The notes: a model not told the origin generated them from the sequence alone. DNA of 64,000 nucleotides from Dryas octopetala (GCA_963921425.1 OY992838.1:15810001-15874000), one strand, 5' to 3'. Positions 11,712 to 26,239 are shown, numbered from the stretch's first letter. Made by a program: numbers and translations.

Positions 11712-12571
11712 GGGCATGTTTGGTACATCGTATTAGACTCTGGATATGAATAAATAGTCTATGACAGTTGTTTGGTGTCCACTTGTATTATTTAATTACC
11801 TGACTATGTAAACCGGACTGGGCTTTTAATACTCTCTTTACCTGACTAACTAATACAACTCACACACCTAGGATTAGATAATACACGCTTAAATTGGGAA
11901 AACAAAAACACGCTGAAAATCAACAGACGTTATTTTCATCTTCTTCTCCTTAGGGTTTTCTCTGCTATCTTCTCCACAGGTTCTTCTCTTCACTTTTCTC
12001 CAGGTATCCATCTCTCATTCTCTCTCTCTCATACTCTCTCCAATATGCTTCTTCTCTGTTCTTCTCTTTCTTTATATATTTCCTCTTCTATGTATGATGT
12101 CTAATTATCTCTTCTTATTTTTTCTTTTAAATTTATTCAATAGATCATTTTATTACATTTTTTTGGGAATTAGGTTATGATTTTTTCTTCAATAAAGATG
12201 TGCTTATATACTATGTAAAACGTATGATCCTAAGTTCTACAATTATGAGAATGAATTTCCTCATGTCCTCTTGTCCTATAGATCTTGGCAAAAACAAAAG
12301 AAAAAAAAAATTCTTGTCGTATGAATCTTGCCAAAAATAATTTGTGTCATATGAATTTTAATTTTCACTAAGTTATCCGAGAATTAAAAAAATAGTCTGA
12401 TTCGCTGCTATCCGATGGAGCACCAAATGCAATATAACTTAGTTGGACTGTTTATCCGGAACAGTACCAAACGCCTGATAATATTCTGGATAAACAGTAA
12501 GTACTCTCCGGAACAGATTAATACTATCCGGCAGAAATTAGTCAATACAGTCCGATGTACCAAACGAGCCC
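11712..12571. mobile_element. PIF/Harbinger-type element upstream of CNX1
   Basis: The left end GGGCATGTTTGGTACATCG matches the inverted right end GGGCTCGTTTGGTACATCG. TTA flanks both sides (11709-11711 and 12572-12574). The arms also share GATA/TATCC text further in. The interior 11935-12110 is CT-rich and resembles a plant 5' leader, with possible splice sites, but no protein is recognisable. The element is about 860 bp long and lies about 770 bp upstream of the CNX1 start. Confidence 0.7.
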
Positions 12572-12574
12572 TTA

Positions 12575-13288
12575 GGGATTAAATTTAGAAATTTTTTATT
12601 TGTTGGATTTTATGCCCAAATTCCCAATGACCAGACCCATACCCATTTCAATATTACCCAAATTCGTAACAAATCACATTTTGTTTTTTTTTTTTTAAAT
12701 ATAGCTTTTGGTTCTCCATTACCAATTATCAGTTTCTATACTTGCGTTATATATGTATATGGCAGGAAGAAAGAGCAAGTCCATTAGTTTAGTTGAATTG
12801 TATTGTATATTTATATGCCTTCTTGTTACTTAGTAAAGTCTAACTTGTATATGTATAGTCTCCAGTAGCTGAATAGCACAATCCATGGGTCGATGACCAT
12901 AAAAGCAATCATAGAATTCTAGTAAAAAGAAGACAAAGTTTGGTGCCGTATAGTGCGAGAGAGTATATGATGTCCGAGCATATATGGACACATATTTCAT
13001 TAGTAAAAGCTTATGTGGTCAACTTGATTGATGTGGGATTGCTTGTAAATTTCAGGTGCCAAGTTCAGTAAGCTCAATTTAAACTGTTGGAAGTGGAAGT
13101 TTGGAAACCAAGTTGTATATTTCATTATTGCTGGTTGGTTTGGTAAGCTTCAAATTTTAATCTTAAATTCTTAGTTGTATATTGCTAAAAGTAAGGTTGC
13201 TAGGTCTGTATTTTCTGTTTATTAAAGAAATTTCTTTGTTTTATTTAGCCCACTACAGTTTCAAATCCTAGATCCGTCCCTGGTCTTG
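12575..13288. other. CNX1 5' flank, no gene seen
   Basis: This is AT-rich sequence with no recognisable coding region or repeat. A splice-acceptor-like TTTCAG occurs near 13056. It is therefore possible that a non-coding first exon lies upstream (around 11025-11540, interrupted by the MITE) and is spliced over the PIF/Harbinger-type element. No transcript evidence is available here. Confidence 0.4.
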
Positions 13289-13298
13289 TATATAAAAA
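13289..13298 (+). promoter_or_regulatory. candidate TATA box of CNX1
   Basis: TATATAAAAA lies 47-56 bp upstream of the ATG at 13345. Transcription starting about 30 bp downstream would give a very short leader. If a spliced upstream leader exists, this motif is not the promoter. Confidence 0.4.
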
Positions 13299-13344
13299 GC
13301 CTGGGCGACCCTTTGCAAGGCTGAACAGTCACAATTGACTGACG

Positions 13345-16300
13345 ATGGGAGAGACCAGAGGGAAAAACAATGTCACTGATGGTAGCACCAAACCTGCAGT
13401 GATCTCAATAGGCGAAGCACTAGAAACAGTGCTGAGAGTGGCCCAACGGCTGCCACCTGTCACCTTGACCCTCCACGATGCGCTTGGGAAGGTGTTGGCC
13501 GAGGACATTCGCGCTTCTGATCCTTTGCCTCCTTACCCTGCGTCCATCAAGGTCAGCCGAAAGAAACCCATTACTGTTTCATTAGTACCCTTCTTTGAAT
13601 AACATGCAACAACCATTTTAATTTTTGTCTTATTATTTAGTAATTAGTATTTTGTATGAGTCAGTAAACTGACCCAGATGACATTGGTTTTGGGTTCATG
13701 GATTCACTTAATAAATTTGAGAATTGGTGGACTTGCTCAGGATGGATATGCAGTGGTGGCTTCAGATGGGCCTGGTGAGTATCCTGTAGTTGCTGAGGCA
13801 AGAGCTGGGGATGATGGAATTGGCATCACTGTCATTCCTGGAACTGTAGCATATGTTACCACTGGAGGTTAGCCTTTTTTCTTTAAAAAAAAAAAAGATG
13901 TTAATTTTCATTTACGTGTATGCTTTGGAAATGCTTGTATTCCATCCCAATTGTTTTCGTGATTAGTTATGTACGGGAAGGTTGAAGTTGTGACGAAGAT
14001 TTTAATTTTAATTTTTTACTAGAAACAAACTTTCATTAAAAGAAAAAAAGAACAATACAACATATAATGCAGTGAACAAGACGTCCACTAACCTACACCC
14101 TCCAAGATTAAAAATTCTTGGATGATAAAACACCAATCATACAAAAGTTATGAGAAAGTCTCCCTAATACACAACAGCCACCCAATTAGACAGGAGATTT
14201 TGGGGACGAAGATATTGGGGAAAGAAATTTAAAGATTTTTTTGGTTAATAAAGTTGAAGTAATTAGACAAGACCAAGCGTTATCAAGAAATGAAGTTGTC
14301 GTTGATAGAATAGAAATTTTGTAAGATTTTCCCACATTGCAAGGTGGGCAGGCTTAAACTTACAATTCCACAACCTGATTTATATCCCATCCCAGCCAAC
14401 TATGTAACAAATCAATAAGCTTGGGCTAGAAAGTTCTAATTATTTACTGCCCGTTTGATTGGTTGTAGGAGTGTCTTTTTCTTTTGCAATGAAGACTTAT
14501 TTTCAAATTAAAAACTGGAAGATGTAGGAGTCTGATGTAGGATGGTATGTAATCTGAGCATCTTTTCCCTTTTAGAAGTTCTTAAGGTTTTAAAGGGGAA
14601 ATGGCTAAGGAAAGGTTTTTAGGGGAAATGGTCCTGGTAGGATACCATTATTGATAGGAAATTCTCACAATTCTTTTGGTGGATGAGTGCCTTTATTCAC
14701 TATATGTACATACTTTGAACAAGAAAACATATAAAATGGAAGATGAGTGGCTTTAAGGGCATAGAATGCCACCAGTATATGCTTGCTTTATGTGCGACCC
14801 TTGACATATCTGGTTTTTTGTTTTTCCTCCTTTAACCAGTTATCCTGCTGTGCTTTCTTTTAGGACCAATACCTGATGGTGCTGATGCTGTTGTACAAGT
14901 TGAGGACACTGAACTAATTAAAGATCATTTACATGACTCAAAGCGAGTAAGAATATTGGTACAAACAAGAAAAGGAGTAGATATTCGTCCACTGGTAAGA
15001 TTTCATTCCTTGCATAAACTTATGCTTGTGAAAATTTCAAGATTTTGTGTAGTGAAATGGAGTACCAATATATTTATTTGTACTTTTTGTCTTTAATTTG
15101 AACCTTCAGGATCTAATAAAACAAAAAAAAAAAATCCTTTTTTTTAATAACTCAATATACTCATATTTTTTTTATATACTGAATTTTTAAAGCTCATTCA
15201 AAAGTTTATTTTTCCAGGGATGTGACATTGAGAAAGATGCTGTAGTATTGATATCTGGTCAAAGAATTGGTCCTTCAGAAATTGGTGTACTTGCTACTGT
15301 GGGAGTTACAATGGTGAAGGTACTAAAACAATATACTTTTGTGCTTAATAGATTGACACTGAGAGCTAATGTGGCATGTAGGTATATCCCACCCCAACTG
15401 TTGGTGTGCTTTCCACAGGAGACGAACTTGTAGACCAAACAACAGAGTGTTTAACTCGAGGCCAGGTACTGTAAGCTATTGACAAATGTCTCTCTCTCTG
15501 ACACACACACACACCTCCCTGTTCACAAGTCTTTCACTTTGCAGTACAAATATTATAGTAAATATTGAGTGACCAATTTAACTGCAAAAATTTCTACGAC
15601 CTTTGAATCTCTCATATGCAGACAATGGGTGTAGGGGTGTCTTAAAAAAAATCTTTAAACATTGTTTGTTGGAAAAATGGTAGATTGAATATTTGACTAA
15701 GCTTAAACTTGCAAATGTTGGAATCTTTTAAATTTTAAATGGTCATGAAATCATACTTATTATCCTTTCCTCTTCTTCTTTGCTTTGAACCTTTAAGACT
15801 TCAGTATGATGAGGTCACACTACGGAAGTGTTGGTCTTTATCAATAGACTCTGTTTTACTCAAAAGAAAGGATTCTGTTGGCCAACTTGCTTTATGATCA
15901 TCTACAGTGTGATATGGTTCAAATGAGGATGTTTGTTTATCTATCCATTGGTGTATTATTTGTAAAGAATGGGCTGAAAATACTGATCGTTTATTTTTAC
16001 ATGCCCAATTGCATCAAAATTATGATGGAGATTGATGAGGAAGCTGAATTGAGCTAGTTTTTTCCACCAAACTGTTCTGCAATGTTATGGAGGTAAAGGT
16101 TTTTGGGGGAGGGAAGAAGGGTGAATTTTTATGGAGATGTAATGTATTGGCTGTGTTTTGGGTGGTGTGGTTGGAAAGAAATAGAATAATCTTTGCAGTT
16201 ATAGGAGGGAGGGGGTGGAGGTTTTGTAAGACAAGGTTCGGGTCTTCATTGTGGGCTTCGGTATTCTTCAGAGTTAGGGATATTCCTTTTTTTGCTATCT

Positions 16301-19300
16301 TTTCTGATTGGAGGGTATTGTTTGGTAGGAAGCAATATGGTCATTGTTGCGAAGTCTTTTGTAGTTCATTAGATTGTAGTTTTGGTTCTCAGTGGACACC
16401 TTCTCCTCTGTAATTTACGACTGTACTTTTCTCTGAAATATCATTATGTTTCTCAACAGATTTAAAAATTCTACAGTTAGAGAAGGGTAGGTACTTAAGT
16501 CTTCTTTTTAATTATTTTGCATTTGCGATTTAGAGTTTATATTAGCATGTTGGTTTGTATACAGTTCAACAAGTAGGCTGATTCAGTTCTTGTGCAGATT
16601 AGGGACTCCAACCGTGCTATGATACTGGCAGCTTTGCTACAGCATAATTGCAAAGTTCTTGACCTTGGCATTGCTAGAGATGATGAAGAATTACTTGAGA
16701 AGGTCATGAATACTGTTGTTTTCGCTGGGATTGACATTCTTCTTACATCTGGAGGTGTTTCCATGGGAGACAAGGACTTTATCAAACCACTGTTTCAAAA
16801 GAGAGGAACTGTGCATTTCAGTAAGGTAGACTGACTCAGCAGTCATTGCTTATACTTTTTTGTTTCCTTTTTCCCCCTCCTTGTAGGATACCAAATATCG
16901 ATTGTGATGTTGTGCTGAACTGAAAAGTGGTTCATTATAGTTATAGAACATCTAATGTCTTGTTGGTTCGGTATTTAACTGGCTCTTCAGGTTTGGATGA
17001 AACCAGGGAAACCTTTGACTTTTGCAGAGATCAATTCAGAACCTGCAGAGGACATGACAACAAAAAAAATTATTGCATTCGGGTTGCCTGGAAATCCAGT
17101 TAGTTGCCTAGTCTGCTTCCATCTATTTGTGGTACCCACCATTCGCCTTCTTGCTGGATGGGGAAACCCTCATCTTTTGAGGTTGCTGAAACTTCTGAAG
17201 CATTGATCTCTCCCCCCCTCTCTGCCCTGCTGGTTATTGGAGTAATTTTGTAGATCTATTGATATATACCAACAGCATTTTTTTTTTTTAATGTCTTCTA
17301 CGTGCAGAGTGCAAGCTCGTCTTCTCCAGCCTATAAATACAGATCCGATGCGTCCAGAATTCCATCGAGCTATCATTAGATGGGAGTTAAATGATGGATC
17401 AGGATGTCCTGGGTAAGTTGTTTAAGGAATTTGTTGTCTAGGTTGCTTAGTCTAGTTCCTTTTCAAAATTGGGAGTATTTGTTCCATTTTAACCCTCTGA
17501 ATTGCATTAACATTTTGTTTAAAAGCTTTTTCTTTTGCATGTTAGCTTTGTTGCTGAGAGTACTGGCCACCAGCGTAGTAGTCGGATTTTAAGTATGAAG
17601 TCTGCTAATGCTTTGTTGGAGTTACCGGCAACAGGCTGTGTATTACCTGCTGGGACTTCTGTGTCAGCTGTCATTATTTCTGATATAAGTAGCGCTGCTA
17701 TGTGCAAAGGTTCCTTATCACCAGGTTCAGCTTCTCCTATTCAAAGGTTTACAATGCAAGAAATAACTGTACCTGAGTCTCAGGATGCTGAGGTTAGAGT
17801 AGCTATTCTTACAGTAAGTGATACTGTCGCATCAGGGGCAGGGCCTGATAGAAGGTATGATACCTAAATACCAACACCCACACACACGTCCATATATGAT
17901 ATAAAAAAAAGAGTGAAATAAGACCTCATCTAAGGACCTTCCAGACACAGCATTTTTTTAAAAATATGTAAAATGTTGCAATTTCTTTTAATCAATGTCT
18001 TGAATACTTGGCACATGGTGAAAACTTATGGACTGCCTCTCAATATTTTGTTTCATTGTCTCTTTCTGTGTGTGCACATACATATAAGATAAGGGTGCTG
18101 TTCATAGTAGTTTGATTACCCTGAATCAACTTAATGGTCCGTCTTTTCTGTTCTTAATTAGAAGTAAAACGCTCCTGAGCAAAAATTTAATCTGTTTGTT
18201 TTAATTGTACTTATTTTTATAAATTTTGTTAATTTTTAATAAATTTTGTTTATTGTTCTGTTTCTAAAAGACACATTCTCTTTCCTAGAATAAATTACTT
18301 TGTTACTCTTTCCTTTTCCCGATAATTTATGAAATAAGCCTTCTATCAACATATATAATAACTTATACCACTAGGAAGATTGGCAGTTTAACTAACTGCA
18401 TCTAGATACGCCTTTTTGAGTCATTGTTTGAAAAAGGTCAATTTGTGGATGCTAGAATGATAGCACAGTTGATGTTCCTCATTATCAAAGTTTGATTTGT
18501 AAAGGGTGAATGCTGTGCAAAATATCTAGGTGCGATTTTTCACAGCTGAAACTTTTCTACAAGTGTTAGGAAGATCCATTAACAAACTCAAATGCATCTA
18601 GATACACCTTTTTGAATGTTTGTTTCAAGAAGGTCACTTAATAGATGCAAAAGAAACAAGGCAAAGTTGATATTACTCCTCAGTAGAGTGGAACATGAGA
18701 TGTGTACTCTATGCTTTGGTACAATATAGATTTTGTGGACCCTTTACTATAATAGTATAATGAGTTGTTGCTGTGTCTTTAGAACTCGACTCCAGTAAGT
18801 ACTCCGAGCATAGAAAACCTGTTGAGAACAGACAAATCCAACCTTTGAATGTATCTAAATCAGACATCCATGCTCCACTCCACATAACATAGAATTAAAT
18901 TTTCTTAAAAGCATTTCACCATGTGAAAATGAAATGTTAGGTTTCTCCTCTGTTTTAGCAGAAGTTTCAGCCTTAAGCTTAGTTGAATTCAGTGAATTTT
19001 TGTTGGAAAAAATTTATTCCAAACACATTACGTGTTTCTCCTTCCTGTTTGTGCATCCTACATCCATCTATTAATTCTTTAATGTTTCTCAATTTGCAGC
19101 GGTCCAAGGGCTGTTTCTGTTATAAATTCTTGTTCAGAAAAATTGGGAGGAGCTAGTGTTGTTTCAACAGCTGTGGTCCCAGATGATGTAAGCAAAATCA
19201 AGAATGTTCTGGGTAGATGGAGCGATGTCGAGAAAATGGATCTCATCCTCACCCTTGGTAATTTCTTGCTTTTCAGCTTGCCTGTTTCTTTTGGGGATAG

Positions 19301-20611
19301 AACCTCTTCAATACAGTTTTCCTGAATTCCTTAATTTTATTTTCTCAAATTTAGGTGGCACTGGCTTCACCCCACGAGATGTAACCCCGGAAGCCACCAA
19401 AGAGTTGATTGAGAGAGAAACACCTGGTCTTCTTTATGTCATGATGCAAGAGAGTTTAAAGGTACTTAATGTTTATAACAATCTATACTCTTCTGCCTTA
19501 CTTTCCTATGACTTCTACGTCTTTGATTGTTGCAGGGTTTAACAGTCTAATTACATTTAAATATATTCAATGATGAACGAATATATTATTTCAAGTTGGT
19601 TCAATTATTCCATGTGTCTTTCTGAATAGCATGAATGTGCTTTTTGGTACTTTATAAGTGAGACTTATAAGGGGAAGTCGGTGCCTTTAGACCCAAAGGC
19701 TGTTGGTTTCTGTAATTCTAATGACAGAAAGACACATGGTTAGTGAACTTTATGATTACATAATCACCTCTGTTGATGACATTGTGTCGAGGTTTGGTTT
19801 AGTTTAAACTCTACATTTCCCTTCTCTAAAACAGGTGACACCATTTGCTATGCTATCACGTGCAGCAGCAGGAATAAGAGGGTCAACATTGGTAAGGCCA
19901 CAATGTGATTTTGCAATTCTTAATCTTCCATATTGGTAGGTGTGGAATTGTGATTGCTGATCTCTTATCATGATTTTAATTAAATAAGAATGTGTTTTGT
20001 TGATGAATAATAAACATTGGATGGATAAATGACCAACTTTAAGCATAACAATGATTTTAAATTTACTTGAAGCATGTCATCGCTATACAAAGCAGATGTT
20101 TGGACATTCCATGAAAAGAAGAGAAATGAATTATGTCTTCTCCCATCCTTTATGAAGGCAGAAAAATTAAGCTTTACAGAGGAGCCACCAAATATTAGTG
20201 ATGAAAATTGAAATGCCCTAGTTTCATTTCTGAAGACACTGTTGATTCTTATTGATGTTAGATTGATGTTTAAGTATATATGAAACAACAGGTTCTCATG
20301 ATAGTTAATTTTCATTGTCTTAGCAATCTGGATCATATGGATCATTTGGTCCCATTCCCTAATTATGTCTTCTTTGCTTTTGCTATATACATATTCAGAT
20401 TATCAACATGCCTGGGAATCCTAATGCAGTTGCGGAGTGCATGGAGGCTTTGTTGCCTGCCCTCAAGCATGGATTGAAGCAGATAAAGGGAGACAAGAGA
20501 GAAAAACATCCTCGTCATGCCCCTCATGCACAAGCTCTGTCCAGGGATGTGTGGGAACTCAGTTATAAGTTGGCCTCTGGTAGTGGCAAAGACCCCGGTT
20601 GTAATTGTTGA
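13345..20611 (+). CDS. CNX1: molybdopterin biosynthesis protein CNX1 (molybdenum insertase, E and G domains)
   Basis: The protein completes molybdenum cofactor synthesis in the cytosol. Its G domain adenylates molybdopterin, and its E domain uses the adenylated product to insert molybdate. I read 13 exons: 13345-13551, 13741-13867, 14864-14994, 15218-15319, 15382-15465, 16598-16825, 16991-17181, 17308-17412, 17546-17854, 19100-19257, 19355-19461, 19835-19891 and 20399-20611. All introns are GT-AG and the phases join to 672 codons plus stop, close to the 670 residues of Arabidopsis CNX1. E-domain motifs include [20 protein letters not shown] (about residues 270-280) and [10 protein letters not shown] (about 326-335). 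G-domain motifs include AILTVSDT (about 481), [14 protein letters not shown] (about 548) and [21 protein letters not shown] (about 605). No frameshift or stop was seen. Intron 5 holds a LINE fragment. The short N-terminal region before the E domain is poorly conserved, as usual. Confidence 0.96.
16060..16430 (+). pseudogene. LINE 3'-end fragment in CNX1 intron 5
   Basis: A frame at 16087-16413 reads [18 protein letters not shown] and then LWASVFF...DWRVLF. This matches the extreme C terminus (zf-RVT region) of plant LINE ORF2 proteins, with the typical WRC...WxxWxERNRxIF pattern. The rest of the reverse transcriptase is missing, as expected for a 5'-truncated insertion. It lies sense to CNX1 and between intact splice sites, so it need not disturb the gene. 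Confidence 0.6.
18373..18760. repeat. diverged direct duplication in CNX1 intron 9
   Basis: AGGAAGAT...GCATCTAGATACGCCTTTTTGA at 18373 recurs with changes at 18568. The offset is about 195 bp, and the similarity extends through AAGGTCA and GTTGATGTT/GTTGATATT. This is an old tandem duplication with no coding content. Confidence 0.6.
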
Positions 20612-22600
20612 CATTAATCTGGAAGAATAAAAATCATGTAATCTCGTGTATTTTTGTTCTGCATCCTATACTATGTAATGACTGCATGTGTTTACAAGTT
20701 GATACACCATTTTGTAAAAAATCATACTATTTGTACCGGTGTTGTGCATTGGTTTGGTATGACCAACTACCAACCGAATTTTTTTTGTTTGATAAATTGA
20801 TTTTCACAAGCCGAAATCGAAAATATTCAAAAGAAGTTGGGGAAAAAAATTGGTAAATCGATCGATTTTTGAACATTATTAACGAAAGAAATCAAAATTG
20901 ATTATTATTAAAAAAAAATTGAAACATATATTGAAAATTTTGAAACAATTACTAAAATTTAGTAATATATATTTTTATGTAATATAAGTTATATAACTAC
21001 ATTCATATGTTTAGTAGCTTATATAATACTATTTTTTCATACATATACTAAAATTATTATAGTTATAGGGTATAGGCCTTAAACCTAATACCTTATACCC
21101 TAAACTCTAAATTCTATTAAATACTCTATGCACTATACCCATAACTATATTAATTTTAGTATATGTATACCCTAAAATACTATTAAATACTTATACACTA
21201 TACCTATATACTTTATACCCTATATACTAAAATTATTATACTCTATATACTCTATACACTATATTCTATATGCTAAAAATTATTATAGTTATAAGGTATA
21301 AGGTATATGATATTGGCCCTAAACCCTAAACTCTATTAAATACTCTATACATTATACCTATAACTATAATAATTTTAGTTATACAAATTCTTATACTCTA
21401 TACACTATACCCTATATATTAAAATTATTATAGTTATAGGGTATAGTATATAGGCCCTAAACCCTATACCTTATACCCTAAATCCTAAATTTTATTAAAT
21501 ACTCTATACACTATACCTATAACTATAATAATTTTTGTATTATTTTAGGGTATAGTCAATATTTTTTGTTATAATAACTGATTGATGATCTAAAAGTAAA
21601 TGGTTGTATTTTTATAACATTAAGTTCAATTGTAGAAAATATGCCCTAAAGCCAACTAGGAGATTTGTGAATTAACGACTAAGGGCTATTTCAATTAATG
21701 GGCAAAACATTATTCTTTTGGTTAATACATTTGTCGTTATGATTACATTAGAATACTATGTCTCTGGATCTTTGCGAAAGGATACATGATGAGCTAAGGG
21801 AAAGCTTTTAAGACTCATTTTATTTTACAACAAATAAAACACTGACATGTGGAATGATACATTATTTGATATCCAAATTTGAAATATAAATTTAGGATTC
21901 CTAGCATTATTAATCGTGCAAATATAATTCTTCACAAATATGATTAAGAAAGATACAAAATGAAATAAATAGAACATAAAAATGGTACAAATATGACTTT
22001 ATTATTTTTTTTCTAAGCTTTTTAATTTTTTTAAAAAATAATTTTGATAAGTGCAAATGTGCAATCACAAGATAAATTGAGAATTAAAAAAAAAAAAAGT
22101 TCAAATGATGAATTTTTAAACTTTTAGATACATTCAATCAAAAATAAAATCTTAGATACATTTATGGTGGAGGTTATTTTAACCACACTCTATTGCTGAG
22201 TTGAGCACCCTAACATAGTTTGAACAAATTTTTCTTATTTTGCCCTTTCTTACAAAAAATTATGAAACCACTCAAACTCATTTGGCAGCATGCCATCGAA
22301 ATATTCCATTCAGTAACTTACGACCAAATATAATGATAATGTTCGGCAAAATACTACTAAATGCCTTTTTCATTTTTATTCGATGGTTATTTATCTAAAA
22401 CTCCAAACTCCATCAATGTTCAGCAGTTATGTATCGAATAATCACAAAACACTTCAACCGATAAGTGTCGAATGACCCGACGAATAAATTAGAATTTTTT
22501 ATTCTAAGGATAAAATTGAAATTTAAAAATAAAGTGGTCAATTCAGCAATTTAGGATGGTCCGAATAGCCTGTATCTACATTTATTTACACTCATTTATT
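20612..22600. other. CNX1 3' flank and AT-rich intergenic sequence with telomere-like repeats
   Basis: No gene is recognisable. Positions 21050-21545 are a degenerate array of CCCTAAACCCTATAC and TTATAGTTATAGGGTATA motifs. It resembles, in the opposite orientation, the AT-rich interior of the hAT element at 9360-9640, so it may be a decayed relative. 21546-22250 is plain AT-rich sequence. 22260-22500 has TTCGG/CCGAA motifs shared with 26240-26500. Confidence 0.5.
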
Positions 22601-22640
22601 TGGGTCCGAATCTTATTTGAGCCTAGCTGTTAGAAAAAGA

Positions 22641-22792
22641 AGCCCAATAATTGTGCAAAGCATAATATGGGCTGCAATTCGGAGCCCTTTGCCCATCAGC
22701 CTAGTTCACGAACATTACATCAAAGCCCTAGGGACAATATCGGTAACAAAAAAAGGTTTAAAATTAGGGTTTCACTGTTTCAGTGTATATAG
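22641..22792 (+). promoter_or_regulatory. RPL38 promoter elements: site II, telo box, TATA
   Basis: AGCCCA at 22641-22646 and TGGGCT at 22668-22673 fit the TGGGCY site II element. TTAGGGTTT at 22764-22772 is a telo box (AAACCCTAA on the other strand). GTATATAG at 22785-22792 could serve as a TATA box about 80 bp before the ATG. Site II plus telo box is the usual pattern in plant ribosomal protein gene promoters. The motifs are seen; the function is inferred. Confidence 0.7.
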
Positions 22793-22867
22793 TCTCGTTT
22801 CCATATATCCAACCCCAACGCCTTCAACTCCTTAGAGAACTCGCTGCCTCAAGACCAAACAAGCAAA

Positions 22868-24571
<1,704 letters not shown>

Positions 24572-25082
24572 AGGATTTGGGTAACTCTGCAAAATGCAAT
24601 GAAATCTTTTTGAATTTTGAAAAGTTCATTTCTTGATAGGACTATGCTGGTGTTGGATGTTATGCCATTATATTTGGCGTTTTATGTGTAGACTGAAGTT
24701 ATTTTCTAGTGTTTATGGATCCAGCTGTTTGGAGTTTATGCTCCCAGTTTGGTGATTAAATAGATTTTGTGCTACTAGTTTGGAAGGAAATGAAAAATGA
24801 AAAAGAAGCCTACAAAGCTTATCTCTATATGAGTCTCCTGGTCACCAATCACCATGAACCAATTCCAGTTGCCATTCAAACATGGTTCAAATTCCACACG
24901 CACGTCTGCTGGTGCGTGAGGATTTTTTTTTTTAATTTTGCGTAAATTGAATTAATTTTTAATTTGGTGAGTGTTTTAAGTTTACATACATTTGGTGAGT
25001 GTTTTAAGTTTGCACCTCACCACCACCACCGCCACGCCCTCCCCTCTGATCACCATCGTCACCTCCCTCTTTTTTCTTGTAT

Positions 25083-25087
<5 letters not shown>
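24572..25087. other. RPL38 3' UTR and flank
   Basis: 24572 to about 24780 is probably the RPL38 3' UTR. From about 24900 the sequence becomes T-rich with a short direct repeat (TTTGGTGAGTGTTTTAAGTTT at about 24962 and 24990). No gene is seen. Confidence 0.5.

Positions 25088-25133
<46 letters not shown>
25088..25133. repeat. (CT)n microsatellite
   Basis: An uninterrupted CT tract of about 22 repeats. It makes long spurious Ser-Leu reading frames on the + strand. Confidence 0.95.
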
Positions 25134-25136
<3 letters not shown>

Positions 25137-25318
25137 GCAGATCTAGATCAAACACCAAACCAAGCCTCCCACCACTCAGTCACCGCTGTTGTCTTACTCA
25201 GCACCCACCAGTCCTCCCCTCTTCCCTCTGTCTCTCTCCCTCACCATCTCCACCACAACCACCTCCAAAGCTGCCACTGCAACTTTTCAAAGGTAACCCA
25301 CAAGGCTGGTTCCCTCAG

Positions 25319-25447
25319 CACATTGAAGATGGTGGAGCAAGTCTTGCAGCGGAGAGGCAAGTAGGGGAGTGTGGGGATGTCGGGGTGTGCCCGGATCGGG
25401 GCGATGCAGGCGGCAAGTGGGATCACGCACTTGCTGGCTTCTTCACA
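25319..25447 (-). pseudogene. captured SEC23 gene fragment
   Basis: On the minus strand the frame reads [20 protein letters not shown], then [20 protein letters not shown]. This is the N-terminal part of SEC23, the GTPase-activating COPII coat subunit (family pattern [33 protein letters not shown]). It ends just after the first cysteine pair of the zinc finger, and none of the trunk, gelsolin or GAP domains follow. About 43 codons are preserved without a break. The surroundings are GC-rich, low-complexity, and followed by a MULE-TIR-like sequence (25690-25880), so capture by a MULE is likely. A functional SEC23 must lie elsewhere. Confidence 0.8.
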
Positions 25448-25689
25448 CCCTACCCCGACATTCAACAACCTGGCCTCAAAACCCCCTCCAAAAACATGAA
25501 CCCACTAACCAAAAACGGAGAGGAAGAAAGAAGAGAGGAGAAGGGAAAGAGACAGAGAGGGGAGGGGTGGCGTATAGTGCAGATTCGCCGGTGTTGGAGA
25601 GGGAACATTGGTGTCGAAGAGAGGGGATGAGCTGGGTGTGGAAGGTAAAGGTGAAGGTTGGGTTTCAATTTTTTTATTTAATTTTTAAA

Positions 25690-25880
25690 ATTTGTAGTTT
25701 TAAATATATTATGAAAACATCTTTTAATTTAACAGAAAAATTGATGAAATGAGACAGAAGTGGCACATTGCTACAAGATGCAAAGTCTAGATGGCAATTA
25801 GGAAATATTTTTTTTTTTGTTTGGGTGGTAATTGCAAACACCCCTCATAGGTGGTAAATGTGTAAATTTCTCTTTCAAAT
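25690..25880. mobile_element. MULE terminal-repeat-like sequence
   Basis: Read on the minus strand this contains ATTTACCACCTATGAGG, TTACCACCCAAAC, TTGCCATCTAGAC and a terminal TTTTTCTGTTAAA. That is the same layout as 63690-64000 at the window's right edge. No matching left arm was found between RPL38 and the SEC23 fragment, so the element looks truncated there. Confidence 0.4.
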
Positions 25881-26239
25881 AATGTTTTAATTTTAAAGAT
25901 TTGAAAATGTTTTGCCAAAATGGTGAATAGTGCATTAATAATACCAACAAATGTAAGACCAGTAGAGAACCTTCAGTTTTAATGTATGTCAAACCAACTC
26001 AGATCTGCAGCCATTGCTTATGTGATTCAGTGATTGTATCTGCGACCCAAACAGAGCAGAGAACAGAAAAGACAAAGAAAGGCAGACAAGATAAGCACTC
26101 CTACCCACATCGCACTAGAGTTTTTCTTGCGCAGCCTCAGTCTCTGGATTGGATCTGATGCAGAGTGCGGATAGGGAAACCAAAAGGGTGCTGCTATTCT
26201 TTCGAGTTTAAACAAAGAAAAATTCTTATTTTTAAAAAT

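Noticed and set aside
17519-17707. Minus-strand frames across CNX1 and RPL38 exons
   Set aside because: They are antisense to conserved exons whose + strand reading is certain.
24992-25630. 212-codon + strand frame with a long Ser-Leu run
   Set aside because: It is produced by the (CT)n microsatellite and by the antisense of the SEC23 fragment.
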